From: Periweissella cryptocerci
GTDB lineage: Bacteria; Bacillota; Bacilli; Lactobacillales; Lactobacillaceae
Direction of reading: 5' to 3'
Length of the DNA stretch: 64,000 bases
NCBI RefSeq assembly: GCF_004358325.1
Contig: NZ_CP037940.1
Coordinates: 2,480,001-2,544,000, forward strand
Both the position numbers and the translations under genes were made by a program. How positions within the stretch are numbered: the stretch's first letter is position 1; every line of letters starts with the position of its first letter. Below the pieces are notes generated by a model that saw only the letters and a program-made list of their open reading frames with translations, searched no databases and had not been told where the DNA came from. Below, piece by piece: positions 8,298 through 16,627 of the stretch.

Positions 8298-10721
8298 GTG
8301 AAAGTATCTTTAAACTGGTTAAAAGAATATGTTGATATTGACTTAGAACCAACTATCTTGGGTGAAAAAATTGCCCGGACATCGGTTGAAATGGATGCCG
8401 TTTACCAACCGGTTGGCGACATGCATGATGTTGTCGTTGCCCGTGTCTTATCAGTCGAACCACACCCTGATTCAGATCACATGGTTATCACACAAGTGGA
8501 TGCTGGTGAAGATGAACCAATCCAAATCGTGACTGGTGCCCCCAATGTAGCTGAAGGTCAATTGGTAATCTTGGCTAAACACGGTTCAAAAATTGGTGGC
8601 GGTCAAAAGATTAAGAAGGGCAAGTTGCGTGGTGTACCTTCAAATGGGATGCTGGCCGCTTTACAAGAACTTGGTTTTGACGACAAAGTTGCCCCAAAGG
8701 ATTTTGAAGACGGTATTTGGGCTTTTGATGAAAAAGATGGCGTGAAGCCCGGCGACGATGTTTTTGAAGCATTGGGCTACAATGACTGGATCCTTGAAAC
8801 TGGCGTGACACCTAATCGGGCTGACATGCTTTCAATGAATGGGACTGCTTGGGACGTTGCGGCAATGCTTGGTAAGACACCAAAGATGCCAGAAGTTAAT
8901 TTAATTGAAAATGGTGAACGGCGGACTGATGAATTAATTAGCGCCTCAGCACCAGAAGAATTAGCTGCAAAGTACAAGCTCCGAGTTATTTCAGATGTTA
9001 AGATTGGTGATTCACCACTCTGGTTACAACGTCGTTTGTGGAATGCTGGTATGCGCCCAATTAACAACGTAGTTGATATTACGAACTACGTCTTGTTGAC
9101 ATTTGGCCAACCATTGCATGCCTTTGATTACGATAAATTACCTGAAAAGCACATCAATGTTCGGTTGGCAAATGTTGACGAACAACTTGTGACGCTTGAT
9201 GGCGAAAAACGTGATTTACGTCCAGGGCAAGATATCGTTATCGCTGATGGTGATAAGGGCTTGATGCTTGGTGGTGTAATGGGTGGACAAGACACTGAAA
9301 TTGATAACGACACTACAACTGTTATCTTGGAAGGTGCAATCTTTAACGCCCACAACATTCGCGCAACTGCTCGTCGGCATGATTTGCACTCAGAAGCTTC
9401 ACAACGTTTTGAACGTGGTGTGAACTGGGATGCAACGCAAGATGCTTTAGATTATGCAGCGCAACTTATCAGTGAATTAGCTGGTGGCCGCGTTGAACAA
9501 GGAGTAGTTGAAGCAACTAATGTTGAAAAGGCACCCGTTGTCGTTGATATTACTTTGAATCGGGTCAATAAAGTACTTGGTTTGGAATTGAGCGTTGCGG
9601 ATGTGGTTGCTATTTTTGATCAATTACATTTTGAAACGAGTGTTACTGGCGAAACGATGAGTGTTACTATTCCAGCTCGTCGTTGGGATATTTCAATTCC
9701 TGCTGACTTGATTGAAGAAGTTGCCCGGATGTATGGTTATGATAACTTGCCATCAACATTGCCAGTTAATTCAGCCACAACTGGTAAATTAACTTACAAG
9801 CAACAAGTAATTCGTTCATCACGCCACTTCTTGGAAGGACTTGGTTTGAACCAAGCAATTTCATATGGTTTGACGACTGATGATAAGGCCCGGATGTTTA
9901 CTTTGGACAATGCCGCTGAAATCACCAAACTTGATTACCCAATGACTCAAGACCGCACCGCAACCCGGATGAGTTTAGTGGGTGGTTTGTTGGACGACAT
10001 TGCATACAACACGGCGCGCAAGCAATTGAACGTGGGGTTATATGAACAAGGTCGGGTATTCTACCGTCATGGTGAAGAAGTTCGTCCCGTTGAAGTGGAA
10101 CACATCGCGGGTGCCGTAACTGGTGCAATTGATGCGACAACTTGGGATGCTAAAGGCAAGCTAGTTGATTTCTTTACGATTAAGGGGATGGTCGAAGCTT
10201 ACTTGGCTGAATTCGATTTTGTTGCCCCAATTACGTATGTTGCAACTAGTGACCATGTAGAAATGCACCCTGGTCGGACTGCTGATGTGATGGTTGGTGA
10301 TCAACTTGTTGGGTTTGTTGGACAAGTGCACCCCGCCATTGCTAAGAACTTCAAAATTAAAGACACGTACGTCTTTGAACTTGATTTGCAAAAGTTACTC
10401 GACTTGCCTAAGCATGATCGCGCTTATGACTTGATTTCTAAGTTCCCAGCAGTCACACGGGATATTGCAATTTTGGTTGACGAAAACGTAGCGCACGCTG
10501 ATATCTTAGCAACGATTGCCGGCAAGGGTGGTAAGCACTTGAAGCATGTTCAATTATTTGATGTCTACCAAGGTGAAAACGTCCCAGCAGGTAAGAAATC
10601 ATTAGCGTATACTTTAACTTATCAAGATACAGCTAAAACATTAGTCGAAGAAGAAGTTAATACCGCCTTTGAAAAGGTTGTGAAGGCGTTAGTTGATGAA
10701 TTACATGCTGAAATTCGCTAG
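8298..10721 (+). CDS. pheT: Phenylalanyl-tRNA synthetase beta subunit
   Basis: Beta subunit with editing function for Tyr-tRNA-Phe. The frame is open from 8223, but the family begins with KVSLNWLKEYVDI, so I choose GTG 8298, preceded by AAAGGAGCAAGTACA; this gives 807 residues, the normal length. Domain order: tRNA-binding OB fold (about 40-150), B3/B4 editing domain (about 210-390), B5, a catalytic-like core, and a C-terminal anticodon-binding FDX-ACB domain (SKFPAVTRDIAILV). It is co-transcribed with pheS; mltG starts 8 bp after its stop. Confidence 0.97.
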   Translation: MKVSLNWLKEYVDIDLEPTILGEKIARTSVEMDAVYQPVGDMHDVVVARVLSVEPHPDSDHMVITQVDAGEDEPIQIVTGAPNVAEGQLVILAKHGSKIGGGQKIKKGKLRGVPSNGMLAALQELGFDDKVAPKDFEDGIWAFDEKDGVKPGDDVFEALGYNDWILETGVTPNRADMLSMNGTAWDVAAMLGKTPKMPEVNLIENGERRTDELISASAPEELAAKYKLRVISDVKIGDSPLWLQRRLWNAGMRPINNVVDITNYVLLTFGQPLHAFDYDKLPEKHINVRLANVDEQLVTLDGEKRDLRPGQDIVIADGDKGLMLGGVMGGQDTEIDNDTTTVILEGAIFNAHNIRATARRHDLHSEASQRFERGVNWDATQDALDYAAQLISELAGGRVEQGVVEATNVEKAPVVVDITLNRVNKVLGLELSVADVVAIFDQLHFETSVTGETMSVTIPARRWDISIPADLIEEVARMYGYDNLPSTLPVNSATTGKLTYKQQVIRSSRHFLEGLGLNQAISYGLTTDDKARMFTLDNAAEITKLDYPMTQDRTATRMSLVGGLLDDIAYNTARKQLNVGLYEQGRVFYRHGEEVRPVEVEHIAGAVTGAIDATTWDAKGKLVDFFTIKGMVEAYLAEFDFVAPITYVATSDHVEMHPGRTADVMVGDQLVGFVGQVHPAIAKNFKIKDTYVFELDLQKLLDLPKHDRAYDLISKFPAVTRDIAILVDENVAHADILATIAGKGGKHLKHVQLFDVYQGENVPAGKKSLAYTLTYQDTAKTLVEEEVNTAFEKVVKALVDELHAEIR

Positions 10722-10729
10722 GAGGCACT

Positions 10730-11872
10730 ATGGCAGAAGCAGACTTTACCCCGCGAAATGAGCAATACACACCAGCCAAGAAGAGCAATGTTTTCGTTAC
10801 GATTTTGAAAATTTTGGTGATTCTTGTGATTGTTGTTGGTGCCGCTGCAGGTGGATATTATTTACACTTGCGCAATGATACGTCAGCTTTAAGCGCTAAA
10901 AGTACGAAAAAAATTGAATTTCATGTTGTCGATGGTTCTTCATCACAGCAGATTGCCACTAGTTTGCAAAAGAAGGGTGTCATCAAACATGATTTTGCTT
11001 TTGATCGTTATGTTGCTAAAAACAACATCAATGATTTGAAAGCTGGTTATTTTGAATTGTCACCTAACATGGATTTGGCAACGATTGCTAAAGCCCTCCA
11101 ACAACCTGGGGCACAATATCCAGCCAATACGACGCCAAAAGGGTTTGTGCTAATGCGTGAAGGTGAAACGGCTGAGCAATTTGCCAAGACTGTCGCAGCA
11201 GAAACGAAATTTAGTGCTAAGGATTGGCTGGCAACGTTGAATGACCCAGCGTATTTGAAGCGACTCCACGCTTTATACCCAGAATTACTTGATTCAGCAA
11301 TGAAGGCTAAGGGAACTCGATACAAGTTAGAAGGGTATTTATTCCCAGCAACTTACGATGTTCGCGCAGCAACTAAACCTTCAGAAATCACCACACAAAT
11401 GGTGACCAAAACTAATCAAGTGATGCAACCATACTTTGGCCAAATGAAGCAGAAAAAATTAAGCGTCCAAGAAGTTTTGACGTTGGCTTCATTAGTTGAA
11501 CGCGAGGCCATCACACCGACTGACCGTGCGAAGGTCGCTGGGGTGTTCTTCAATCGCTTGGACACGCACATGACCTTAGGATCCGATATTTCGGTAAAAT
11601 ATGCGTTGGACAGTGACAAGACGAATTTGAATAACAAAGATACCCAAGTTAAGTCACCATACAATTTGTATACGAATCAAGGTTATGGACCAGGACCATT
11701 CAATTCACCATCATTGGAATCAATTGAAGCAGTATTGAAGCCACTTGACCGTGATAAGAAGTTTTACTATTTCATCGCTGATTTGAAATCAGGGAAAGTA
11801 TACTTTACGCACAACTTAGTCGAACATGAAAAGTTGAATGCCAAGTTATACAAAATAAATCATTCTAAATAA
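10730..11872 (+). CDS. mltG: Endolytic murein transglycosylase MltG (YceG-like)
   Basis: Membrane-anchored enzyme that cleaves nascent glycan strands and sets glycan chain length during cell-wall synthesis. The cytoplasmic N-tail (about 1-20) leads into one transmembrane segment (about 22-46), followed by a LysM-like subdomain and the YceG catalytic domain. LASLVEREA contains the catalytic Glu, and NRLDTHMTLGSD and GYGPGPFNSPSL are conserved. It is 380 residues long, normal for the family. Start ATG 10730 has an AGGAGG overlapping the pheT stop, so it is probably translated from the pheST mRNA. Confidence 0.93.
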   Translation: MAEADFTPRNEQYTPAKKSNVFVTILKILVILVIVVGAAAGGYYLHLRNDTSALSAKSTKKIEFHVVDGSSSQQIATSLQKKGVIKHDFAFDRYVAKNNINDLKAGYFELSPNMDLATIAKALQQPGAQYPANTTPKGFVLMREGETAEQFAKTVAAETKFSAKDWLATLNDPAYLKRLHALYPELLDSAMKAKGTRYKLEGYLFPATYDVRAATKPSEITTQMVTKTNQVMQPYFGQMKQKKLSVQEVLTLASLVEREAITPTDRAKVAGVFFNRLDTHMTLGSDISVKYALDSDKTNLNNKDTQVKSPYNLYTNQGYGPGPFNSPSLESIEAVLKPLDRDKKFYYFIADLKSGKVYFTHNLVEHEKLNAKLYKINHSK

Positions 11873-11879
11873 TAGCGAA

Positions 11880-11911
11880 CAGTTAGGCTTACGGGCTTAA
11901 CTGTTTTTTTG
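11880..11911 (+). terminator. Terminator after mltG
   Basis: The 9-bp stem CAGTTAGGC / GCTTAACTG is followed by seven T. The 130 bp from here to attL hold no gene; a TATAAT at 11970-11975 may be a rightward promoter that served the RNase J2 gene before the prophage inserted. Confidence 0.85.
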
Positions 11912-12044
11912 TGAGCAAAATTTTTGCATAAGGAGAGTTTAACGAATTTTATAGGTCTGAACTAATCATTATAATCGCGGTAGTTTAACGGAAAGTTTGA
12001 CCATTATATGAAGTTGTGTGTGAAACAGTAGCACAAACAACCGA

Positions 12045-12057
12045 TTTGTTATAAACT
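12045..12057 (+). repeat. attL core
   Basis: TTTGTTATAAACT, identical to 47763-47775. A weaker match extends upstream to 30 bp (GTAGCA at 12028 and at 47746, same spacing to the core). Confidence 0.75.
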
Positions 12058-12078
12058 AACAAGCCGAAAGGCGGTATA

Positions 12079-13170
12079 TCAACGTTTGTAGGCTGTTTTG
12101 ACGACATTTGACGACGCCGGATTATTTTTTTGCATAATTCTAAGTAGTAATTCACGCTGGCTTTGTTCTTGTTCGGAGAGCATGTGACTATACACGTCCA
12201 TCGTTATTCGAGTATTTTTGTGACCAATACGTTGGCTAATATAATCAAGTGACACACCCTTGTACAACAAATAAGAAACATGAGAGTGTCTTAGATCATG
12301 GAAGTGATGGTCTGGGAGCTCTAGTTTAGCCAACAAGCGTTTAAAAAAGTAGTTGGCAGCAGGAGCCTGACTGTAAGTGAAAATAGGGCCATCGACCAAA
12401 TAAGGCGTCATTGCAGCGATATAACTATCGCTGACAGGGACTACACGTCCAGATTGTTCATTTTTTGGCGCGGTAACTTTTTTTACGGCAATGGAATATG
12501 ACTTAGAAATATTGATGGTTTTGAAATCAGTAGAGATATCGTCACCTGTAAGGGCGTAAATCTCACCACGTCGAGCCCCCGTTTCAAGTGCTGTCAAAAA
12601 TACCCGATTGCGTTCTTCATCTAGGTGCTTATACAAGTAATTTTGGAGGAATTCAAAGTCGGCGACTGACAAAGCGTGTATTTTTTTCTCGGGGTTAATT
12701 GCTCTTATTTTTACGCGAGACCAAACGTCAGATTGAACATAGTCATCAAGCAGCGCATCACGAAGCGATGCTTTTATTCTTGTCCACACGTTAATTGCCG
12801 TCATTTTCATATGAGTTTTTCCAAAAGCGTCAAGTCCCGATTGAAGTTCTAAGGTTGAAAGGTTATTTAGCCGTAGATTTGGAAAGTACACGGTAAGTAT
12901 TCGATGAGTATTTTCGTATTGAATATAAGAAATTTCACGAATATCAGCTTTTTTATACTGCTCATACCACATTAAAAAATAGTCAGAAAGTAACATGTTT
13001 GAAGATACTAGTCGCTTTCCTGTGCGTTTCAAACTTTCCATATCGTCCGCCCACACTTTTGCAAATCCCTTTTTTTCAAAACCACCTTTAACTACACGCT
13101 CACGCTTGCCATCGTGAATGACAGAAACGGTAGCTTCCCAAGTTTTACCGCGTTTACGAATTGATGCCAT
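12079..13170 (-). CDS. int: Tyrosine-family phage integrase
   Basis: Site-specific recombinase that inserts and excises the prophage. The N-terminal arm-binding domain begins ASIRKRGKTWEATVSV, a core-binding SAM-like domain covers about 50-150, and the catalytic domain shows the first Arg in ALETGARRGEIYAL, H-x-x-R in HDLRHSHVSYL, His in IGHKNTRI and the nucleophile Tyr in DVYSHML. The frame is open to 13227, but the ATG at 13170 has GGAGG at proper spacing and gives 363 residues. It lies next to attL, and its 3' end overlaps a pair of TGACGAC repeats. Confidence 0.95.
   Translation of the reverse strand: MASIRKRGKTWEATVSVIHDGKRERVVKGGFEKKGFAKVWADDMESLKRTGKRLVSSNMLLSDYFLMWYEQYKKADIREISYIQYENTHRILTVYFPNLRLNNLSTLELQSGLDAFGKTHMKMTAINVWTRIKASLRDALLDDYVQSDVWSRVKIRAINPEKKIHALSVADFEFLQNYLYKHLDEERNRVFLTALETGARRGEIYALTGDDISTDFKTINISKSYSIAVKKVTAPKNEQSGRVVPVSDSYIAAMTPYLVDGPIFTYSQAPAANYFFKRLLAKLELPDHHFHDLRHSHVSYLLYKGVSLDYISQRIGHKNTRITMDVYSHMLSEQEQSQRELLLRIMQKNNPASSNVVKTAYKR
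12099..12115 (+). repeat. Putative integrase arm-type sites, left end
   Basis: Two direct copies of TGACGAC with 10-bp spacing. A matching pair with 11-bp spacing lies at 47646-47664 just inside attR. Confidence 0.5.
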
Positions 13171-13280
13171 GATGAATACCTCCAATTTTTTATTGGGCTT
13201 ACATACGATTGTCGTAAAGCCAAACATAACTACGGTATATCGTAGTTGTATGAGAATTTTTGTTCTTTGATGTTTAGAAT

Positions 13281-13304
13281 AAAAGGGGCATTTAACCCCT
13301 TTTT
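13281..13304 (-). terminator. Terminator of the leftward SHOCT-domain gene (bidirectional)
   Basis: AAAAGGGG / CCCCTTTT stem with a 7-nt loop. A and T runs on both sides let it work on either strand. Confidence 0.75.
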
Positions 13305-13305
13305 A

Positions 13306-13980
13306 TTATCCAAGTAATTCAGATTTTTTCTTATTAAATTCGTCTTGCGTAATGATGCCATCGTCGAGAAGGCTTTTATACTTACGTAGTTCGTCAGCAG
13401 GTGAGACCGCAGCTTGAACTTCTTGCGCTACAACTTCATCGTCCGAATTGTTATCAACAATGTATTGAAGTAAGGCAAGAATTTGGTCGGTAGTTTTAGT
13501 TGCAACCTTATATGTGTTTGATTTACGTTTTACGGGTTTAGGAATTAAGGTAATATATTCAACTTTAATTTCATTTGAAGTATTGATATTAAGTTTGATT
13601 TTTAATTCATTAACAACGTCTTTAGTTTTACGACCGGTAATGCCACCGACAATCGCACCGACGCCACCAGTTAATGCACCGAATGCTACCGCACGACCAA
13701 CTCCGCCAGAAGTGACAGTGGCCCCATCTTCTTGAAGTTCAAAATCACGAAGCTCATCAAATTTGTATGGCAAGTTAGTTAGACCAGGGAGCTTAAAAAT
13801 ATGGTTATTTTTATCAACGGCTAACGATCCAGCAACTTTTTCGTTTGGTGTAAATTGTTGTAGTAATAGCATACGCATGTCGGTATCGGCTTTAGCAACC
13901 GCTTTGTTTTCAGCAGCGGCCTCTTTTGCTTTTGAAACTTGTTCTTTTACGCTACCTTTTAATTTGTCCATAAATCCCAT
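13306..13980 (-). CDS. SHOCT-domain protein with glycine-rich hydrophobic segment (prophage)
   Basis: A 224-residue protein from the ATG at 13980, chosen because AAGGATGG precedes it (ATG 13992 in the same frame is less well placed). It has an N-terminal charged helix (MGFMDKLKGSVKEQVSKAKE), a PH-like middle, a glycine-rich hydrophobic stretch (GRAVAFGALTGGVGAIVGGI), and a C-terminal SHOCT motif (DELRKYKSLLDDGIITQDEF). SHOCT is a short oligomerisation or membrane-linked module of unknown role. Its place between int and the repressor in the lysogenically expressed leftward operon suggests a lysogenic-conversion or superinfection function; this is inference only. Confidence 0.7.
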   Translation of the reverse strand: MGFMDKLKGSVKEQVSKAKEAAAENKAVAKADTDMRMLLLQQFTPNEKVAGSLAVDKNNHIFKLPGLTNLPYKFDELRDFELQEDGATVTSGGVGRAVAFGALTGGVGAIVGGITGRKTKDVVNELKIKLNINTSNEIKVEYITLIPKPVKRKSNTYKVATKTTDQILALLQYIVDNNSDDEVVAQEVQAAVSPADELRKYKSLLDDGIITQDEFNKKKSELLG

Positions 13981-14009
13981 CGTAATATCCATCCTTATTT
14001 GTGAGTAGG

Positions 14010-14417
14010 TTAGTTTGCAAGTTTACGTTCAACAACACGTTCTAAGTGAGACGGTATTTTAAACCATTCCATGAAGGCATAGCGCTGTGAGTACACAATT
14101 CCATTGTCTTGATATTTATCGAACCAATCAATTAACATATCTAGCCCGTGAGCATCAGCGTTCATTTCGCTACTTGAATGTGCCCCAGGTGAATAGGGAT
14201 ACAACTTATCAATTGTTGGATCTCCGAATATCACATGAGATATTTCATGTGCATAAGGAAATATTAAATCTTGACGACCATGTCGACCAACCATAGCAAT
14301 CTTTTTAGTGTGTGGGTTAGAACGGTGTGGAATATATTCTGGAATACTAAGCCAATACACAATAATTCCATTTTTTGCTGCTAAATCATCTAAAAAATCA
14401 TAGATTTCTTCTATCAT
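14010..14417 (-). CDS. ImmA/IrrE-type metallopeptidase
   Basis: A 135-residue protein with the zinc-protease motif HEISH (in the stretch PYAHEISHVIFG, about residues 55-66). Such proteins sit next to CI-like repressors in many Firmicutes mobile elements and cleave or control the repressor during induction. Here it lies directly downstream of the repressor gene in the same leftward operon. It is short for the family, which suggests only the catalytic core. Confidence 0.82.
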   Translation of the reverse strand: MIEEIYDFLDDLAAKNGIIVYWLSIPEYIPHRSNPHTKKIAMVGRHGRQDLIFPYAHEISHVIFGDPTIDKLYPYSPGAHSSSEMNADAHGLDMLIDWFDKYQDNGIVYSQRYAFMEWFKIPSHLERVVERKLAN

Positions 14418-14464
14418 CTAAAAACTCCCCTTAACCGATGCAATCACTGCGTTGGTTTTATTTT

Positions 14465-14809
14465 TTATGACAACAATTTCTTAATCATTTCAGCATACTC
14501 ATCAGGAATAGGCTTACCATCGTATGAGAGAAGTACATCCTCGTCTTCGATGGCTTTTTTGAGGTCTATGTTTTTATCTTGTGGATCATTAGTTTCACTG
14601 CTGTGTGTACCTTTAAGTAACCAATCAGTTGAAACGTTAAGCGCTTCTGCCATTGCCGTAATTTCATTATCACGGGCAGGTCTTGTACCTAATATAATTC
14701 GGTTAATAACTGCTTTATTTATGTTTGTAGTTTCTGCAAGGTCGCGTTGAGTCATACCAACTTGCTCCATTGCTTGTTCTAGTCGCGCTGTAAAGCCAGT
14801 GTTTGGCAT
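14465..14809 (-). CDS. CI-like phage repressor (XRE family)
   Basis: A 114-residue protein with an N-terminal helix-turn-helix (ARLEQAMEQVGMTQRDLAET through NINKAVINRIILGTRPARD, about residues 8-45) and an acidic C-terminal tail (about 70-114). It lacks a LexA-like peptidase domain, so release from repression probably relies on the adjacent ImmA-like protease. It is divergent from the Cro-like gene across an array of 15-bp operators. Role: maintenance of lysogeny, by position and family. Confidence 0.88.
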   Translation of the reverse strand: MPNTGFTARLEQAMEQVGMTQRDLAETTNINKAVINRIILGTRPARDNEITAMAEALNVSTDWLLKGTHSSETNDPQDKNIDLKKAIEDEDVLLSYDGKPIPDEYAEMIKKLLS

Positions 14810-14822
14810 AACGGCACCTCCG

Positions 14823-14954
14823 TTTCTAATATAGAGAAAGTATACGATATATTTCTATAACAGAAAAGAAAAGTTTCTAAAATATAAACTTTTATCTTGC
14901 GTCTCTAAAACAGAGATGTTATTATAAATATATGGTAAGTTTCTGAAACGGAAA
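14823..14954. promoter_or_regulatory. CI/Cro operator array (five 15-bp dyads)
   Basis: Related dyads with consensus TTTCTNAAACAGAAA: 14823-14837 (TTTCTAATATAGAGA), 14852-14866 (TTTCTATAACAGAAA), 14874-14888 (TTTCTAAAATATAAA), 14902-14916 (TCTCTAAAACAGAGA) and 14940-14954 (TTTCTGAAACGGAAA). They cover the divergent control region between the repressor and cro. A sixth copy lies after cro. Confidence 0.85.
14897..14925 (+). promoter_or_regulatory. Rightward early promoter
   Basis: TTGCGT, a 17-bp spacer and TATTAT. The operator 14902-14916 fills the spacer, so a bound repressor would block RNA polymerase. On the other strand, TATACT at 14844-14839 is a candidate -10 for the repressor promoter, with the operator 14852-14866 in its spacer. 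Confidence 0.6.
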
Positions 14955-14970
14955 CGTGAAAGGAGGACCC

Positions 14971-15174
14971 ATGAATAAAGTTAATCTTGAGTACATTAAA
15001 TCTGAACGAAAATCTCGAAAATTAAGTTTGCAAGAAATGGCTGACTTACTAGGCTTCAAGAATGCTTCAAACTATTACAAGTATGAAAGTGGCGAGTATG
15101 AGTTTAGTGCCAATCACATTTATACAATTTCAAAAGCATTCAAAAAAAGTTTAAAAAATTTTTTCGTTTCGTAA
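14971..15174 (+). CDS. Cro-like XRE-family regulator
   Basis: A 67-residue helix-turn-helix protein (LQEMADLLGFKNASNYYKYE is the HTH region). ATG 14971 is chosen over an in-frame GTG at 14956 because AAAGGAGG sits four bases before the ATG. As the first rightward gene, divergent from CI, it probably competes for the operator array to favour lytic growth. Confidence 0.85.
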   Translation: MNKVNLEYIKSERKSRKLSLQEMADLLGFKNASNYYKYESGEYEFSANHIYTISKAFKKSLKNFFVS

Positions 15175-15189
15175 TCTCTGAAATAGAAA
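15175..15189. promoter_or_regulatory. Sixth CI/Cro-type operator, downstream of cro
   Basis: TCTCTGAAATAGAAA starts directly after the cro stop codon and matches the array consensus. It could serve a second promoter or a repression loop. Confidence 0.65.
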
Positions 15190-15229
15190 TTTATAAAGAG
15201 AGTTAGTGACGGAGAGGAGGTAAGACAAC

Positions 15230-15370
15230 ATGAAAGGAAAAGTAGACAAAAATAACCCTAAAGTTATCCACTTTGTAGATAACTCAGGGTTATGGATTCC
15301 TATAACCGGGCTCGTAGTATCAACCATTGGCGCATTGTTTGCACTTGGTCTGTTAGCCGGTTGGTGGTAA
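15230..15370 (+). CDS. Small single-pass membrane protein (46 aa)
   Basis: ATG 15230 follows a very strong ribosome-binding site (GGAGAGGAGG). The product has a polar N-terminus (MKGKVDKNNPKVIHFVDN) and one C-terminal hydrophobic segment (residues about 23-46) ending GLLAGWW. It lies in the immediate-early region after cro. The 3' end overlaps the opposing decayed gene by about 70 bp. Early single-span prophage proteins can act in exclusion or immunity; no function can be assigned. Confidence 0.65.
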   Translation: MKGKVDKNNPKVIHFVDNSGLWIPITGLVVSTIGALFALGLLAGWW

Positions 15371-15878
15371 TTACGATTGGCTTCCGATTCGTTTCAAGCG
15401 TGAGGATGAATGACTCAGGTTTGAATTGCCCGTCCAATTGATATTCGGGAGTTGGGAAAGCAAGAATCAGGTTATCTGCTGACAACGCCGGAATGACGAA
15501 TGGAGCGGCATCAGATTTGATTTCGACTTCTCTAGTTGTTTTATTACCAACATTGGTTTTAAGCGGCTAACGTGCAATCAATGAATTGTAACGAAATGCG
15601 GTTGAAGTGAACTTTTTAGAGGTTGTAGTAATTTGTCGTTTCAGACCGTCTTCAATAACAATTGTGGCATTGGAAATAGGTAGCGGTAACTTTGAGTTAT
15701 TAGCAATCATTAACTCGATGTAAATCATTCGAGCCAATGGTGGTACGTCTTCCGGTGTTGGAAATACAGCGTTGATAACGGTGTCCTGACGTTGCTTTTC
15801 ATAAAACAAGGTTCGCCAGAGAGTGATAATGCTGATTAGAATACCGATGATTGAAATTGTGAATGCTGCAATAGCCAT
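15300..15878 (-). pseudogene. Frameshifted membrane-anchored protein gene
   Basis: Reading leftward from ATG 15878 (AGGTGG before it), a 103-residue frame begins with one transmembrane helix (AFTISIIGILISIITLW) and stops at 15567. The reading continues at once in the +1 frame (from about 15580) for about 90 more residues of similar character (beta-rich, LILAFPTPEYQLDG). The two frames overlap in a short window bounded by TGA and TAG, so one indel near 15567-15580 split a protein of about 190 residues. No slippery heptamer is visible, so decay is more likely than programmed frameshifting. It opposes the early rightward operon. Confidence 0.6.
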
Positions 15879-15950
15879 ACTAAGCCACCTCGTTTTTCAA
15901 TCATTATATCAAACCAAGTCACCCAGAAGTGACAAGAAAGGAGCCAGTTC

Positions 15951-16277
15951 ATGACAGAAGTAAAAGTTGTCACTATGACAATTGAAGAACTTACAGAATT
16001 TGGAAATGCGATTGCAAAAGCGATTGTGAAAGAAATGGAATATGGCAAACAACGTGTGTACCCAGACGTTGAAATGTTGAACCAAACTCAACTCGCAAAA
16101 GAGCTGTTCGGTAAAGAAGCAACTCCAAGTTGGGGAAGCTTCCAAAAATTAATGAGGGATAAGAATTTCCCACGGGTGCCAGAGTCTGAACGGCCAGGTA
16201 AGTTAGTTGGTTTCAAATGGCAAACCGTCAATCAATATCTGAATGACATTTCATTCAGTGGGAAGGAGGCAGGGTAA
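15951..16277 (+). CDS. Phage DNA-binding-like protein (DUF771-like)
   Basis: A 108-residue early protein. The C-terminal half looks like an excisionase-type winged helix: a short N-terminal helix, then LNQTQLAKELFGKEATPSWG, then KNFPRV and LVGFKWQTVNQYL near the end. This resembles the DUF771 family found after Cro in lactic-acid-bacterial phages; recognition is by pattern only. Start ATG 15951 has AGAAAGGAG upstream. It overlaps the next start by one base. A role as excisionase or early regulator is possible. Confidence 0.6.
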   Translation: MTEVKVVTMTIEELTEFGNAIAKAIVKEMEYGKQRVYPDVEMLNQTQLAKELFGKEATPSWGSFQKLMRDKNFPRVPESERPGKLVGFKWQTVNQYLNDISFSGKEAG

Positions 16278-16405
16278 TGGCAGCAGGGTTAGTATTAATT
16301 GCATTTTTATCAGGATTGTATGTTGCTGATTCAAATGGTGCACGAAAGATGTTCAATTACACCGACGAAGATTGGCTCGATACTGAACTCAAGCCTGAGA
16401 ATTAG
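16277..16405 (+). CDS. Small early phage protein (42 aa)
   Basis: ATG 16277 overlaps the previous stop and has AAGGAGG upstream. The N-terminal half is hydrophobic (AAGLVLIAFLSGLYVA) and the rest is acidic. A possible small membrane protein; function unknown. Confidence 0.55.
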   Translation: MAAGLVLIAFLSGLYVADSNGARKMFNYTDEDWLDTELKPEN

Positions 16406-16407
16406 TG

Positions 16408-16616
16408 ATGGCTAGGTCAAAACAGTATTCGCGTTTCCTGAAAGACATCAGGAAAGAGGTGGGCTACACGCAAAAATGCTTTCAGAGCTTTCAACAGTGG
16501 CGCCGATGGTTATCTCAGACTTCGAGAATGGTAAAACCGATATCACAGTTGGGAACTTATTACTGATTGCAGACGTGCTCGGAGTAACACTTGGTGATTT
16601 AGTAAAACTTAAGTGA
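16408..16616 (+). pseudogene. Frameshifted XRE-family regulator
   Basis: Two overlapping frames together make a normal 69-residue XRE helix-turn-helix protein. The first 23 residues (ending DIRKEVGYTQK) run from ATG 16408; then at the run AAAAA (16472-16476) the frame must step back by one base to continue MLSELSTVAPMVISDFENGK through DLVKLK to the stop at 16614. One missing A in the run explains it. A -1 slip on the AAA codon could in principle restore the protein, but no full slippery heptamer is present. Confidence 0.7.
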
Positions 16617-16627
16617 AGGGAGACAAC

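Noticed and set aside
16472..16476. Programmed -1 frameshift in the XRE gene
   Set aside because: The run is only five A and no complete X-XXY-YYZ heptamer or downstream stem-loop is visible, so a simple deletion is more likely.
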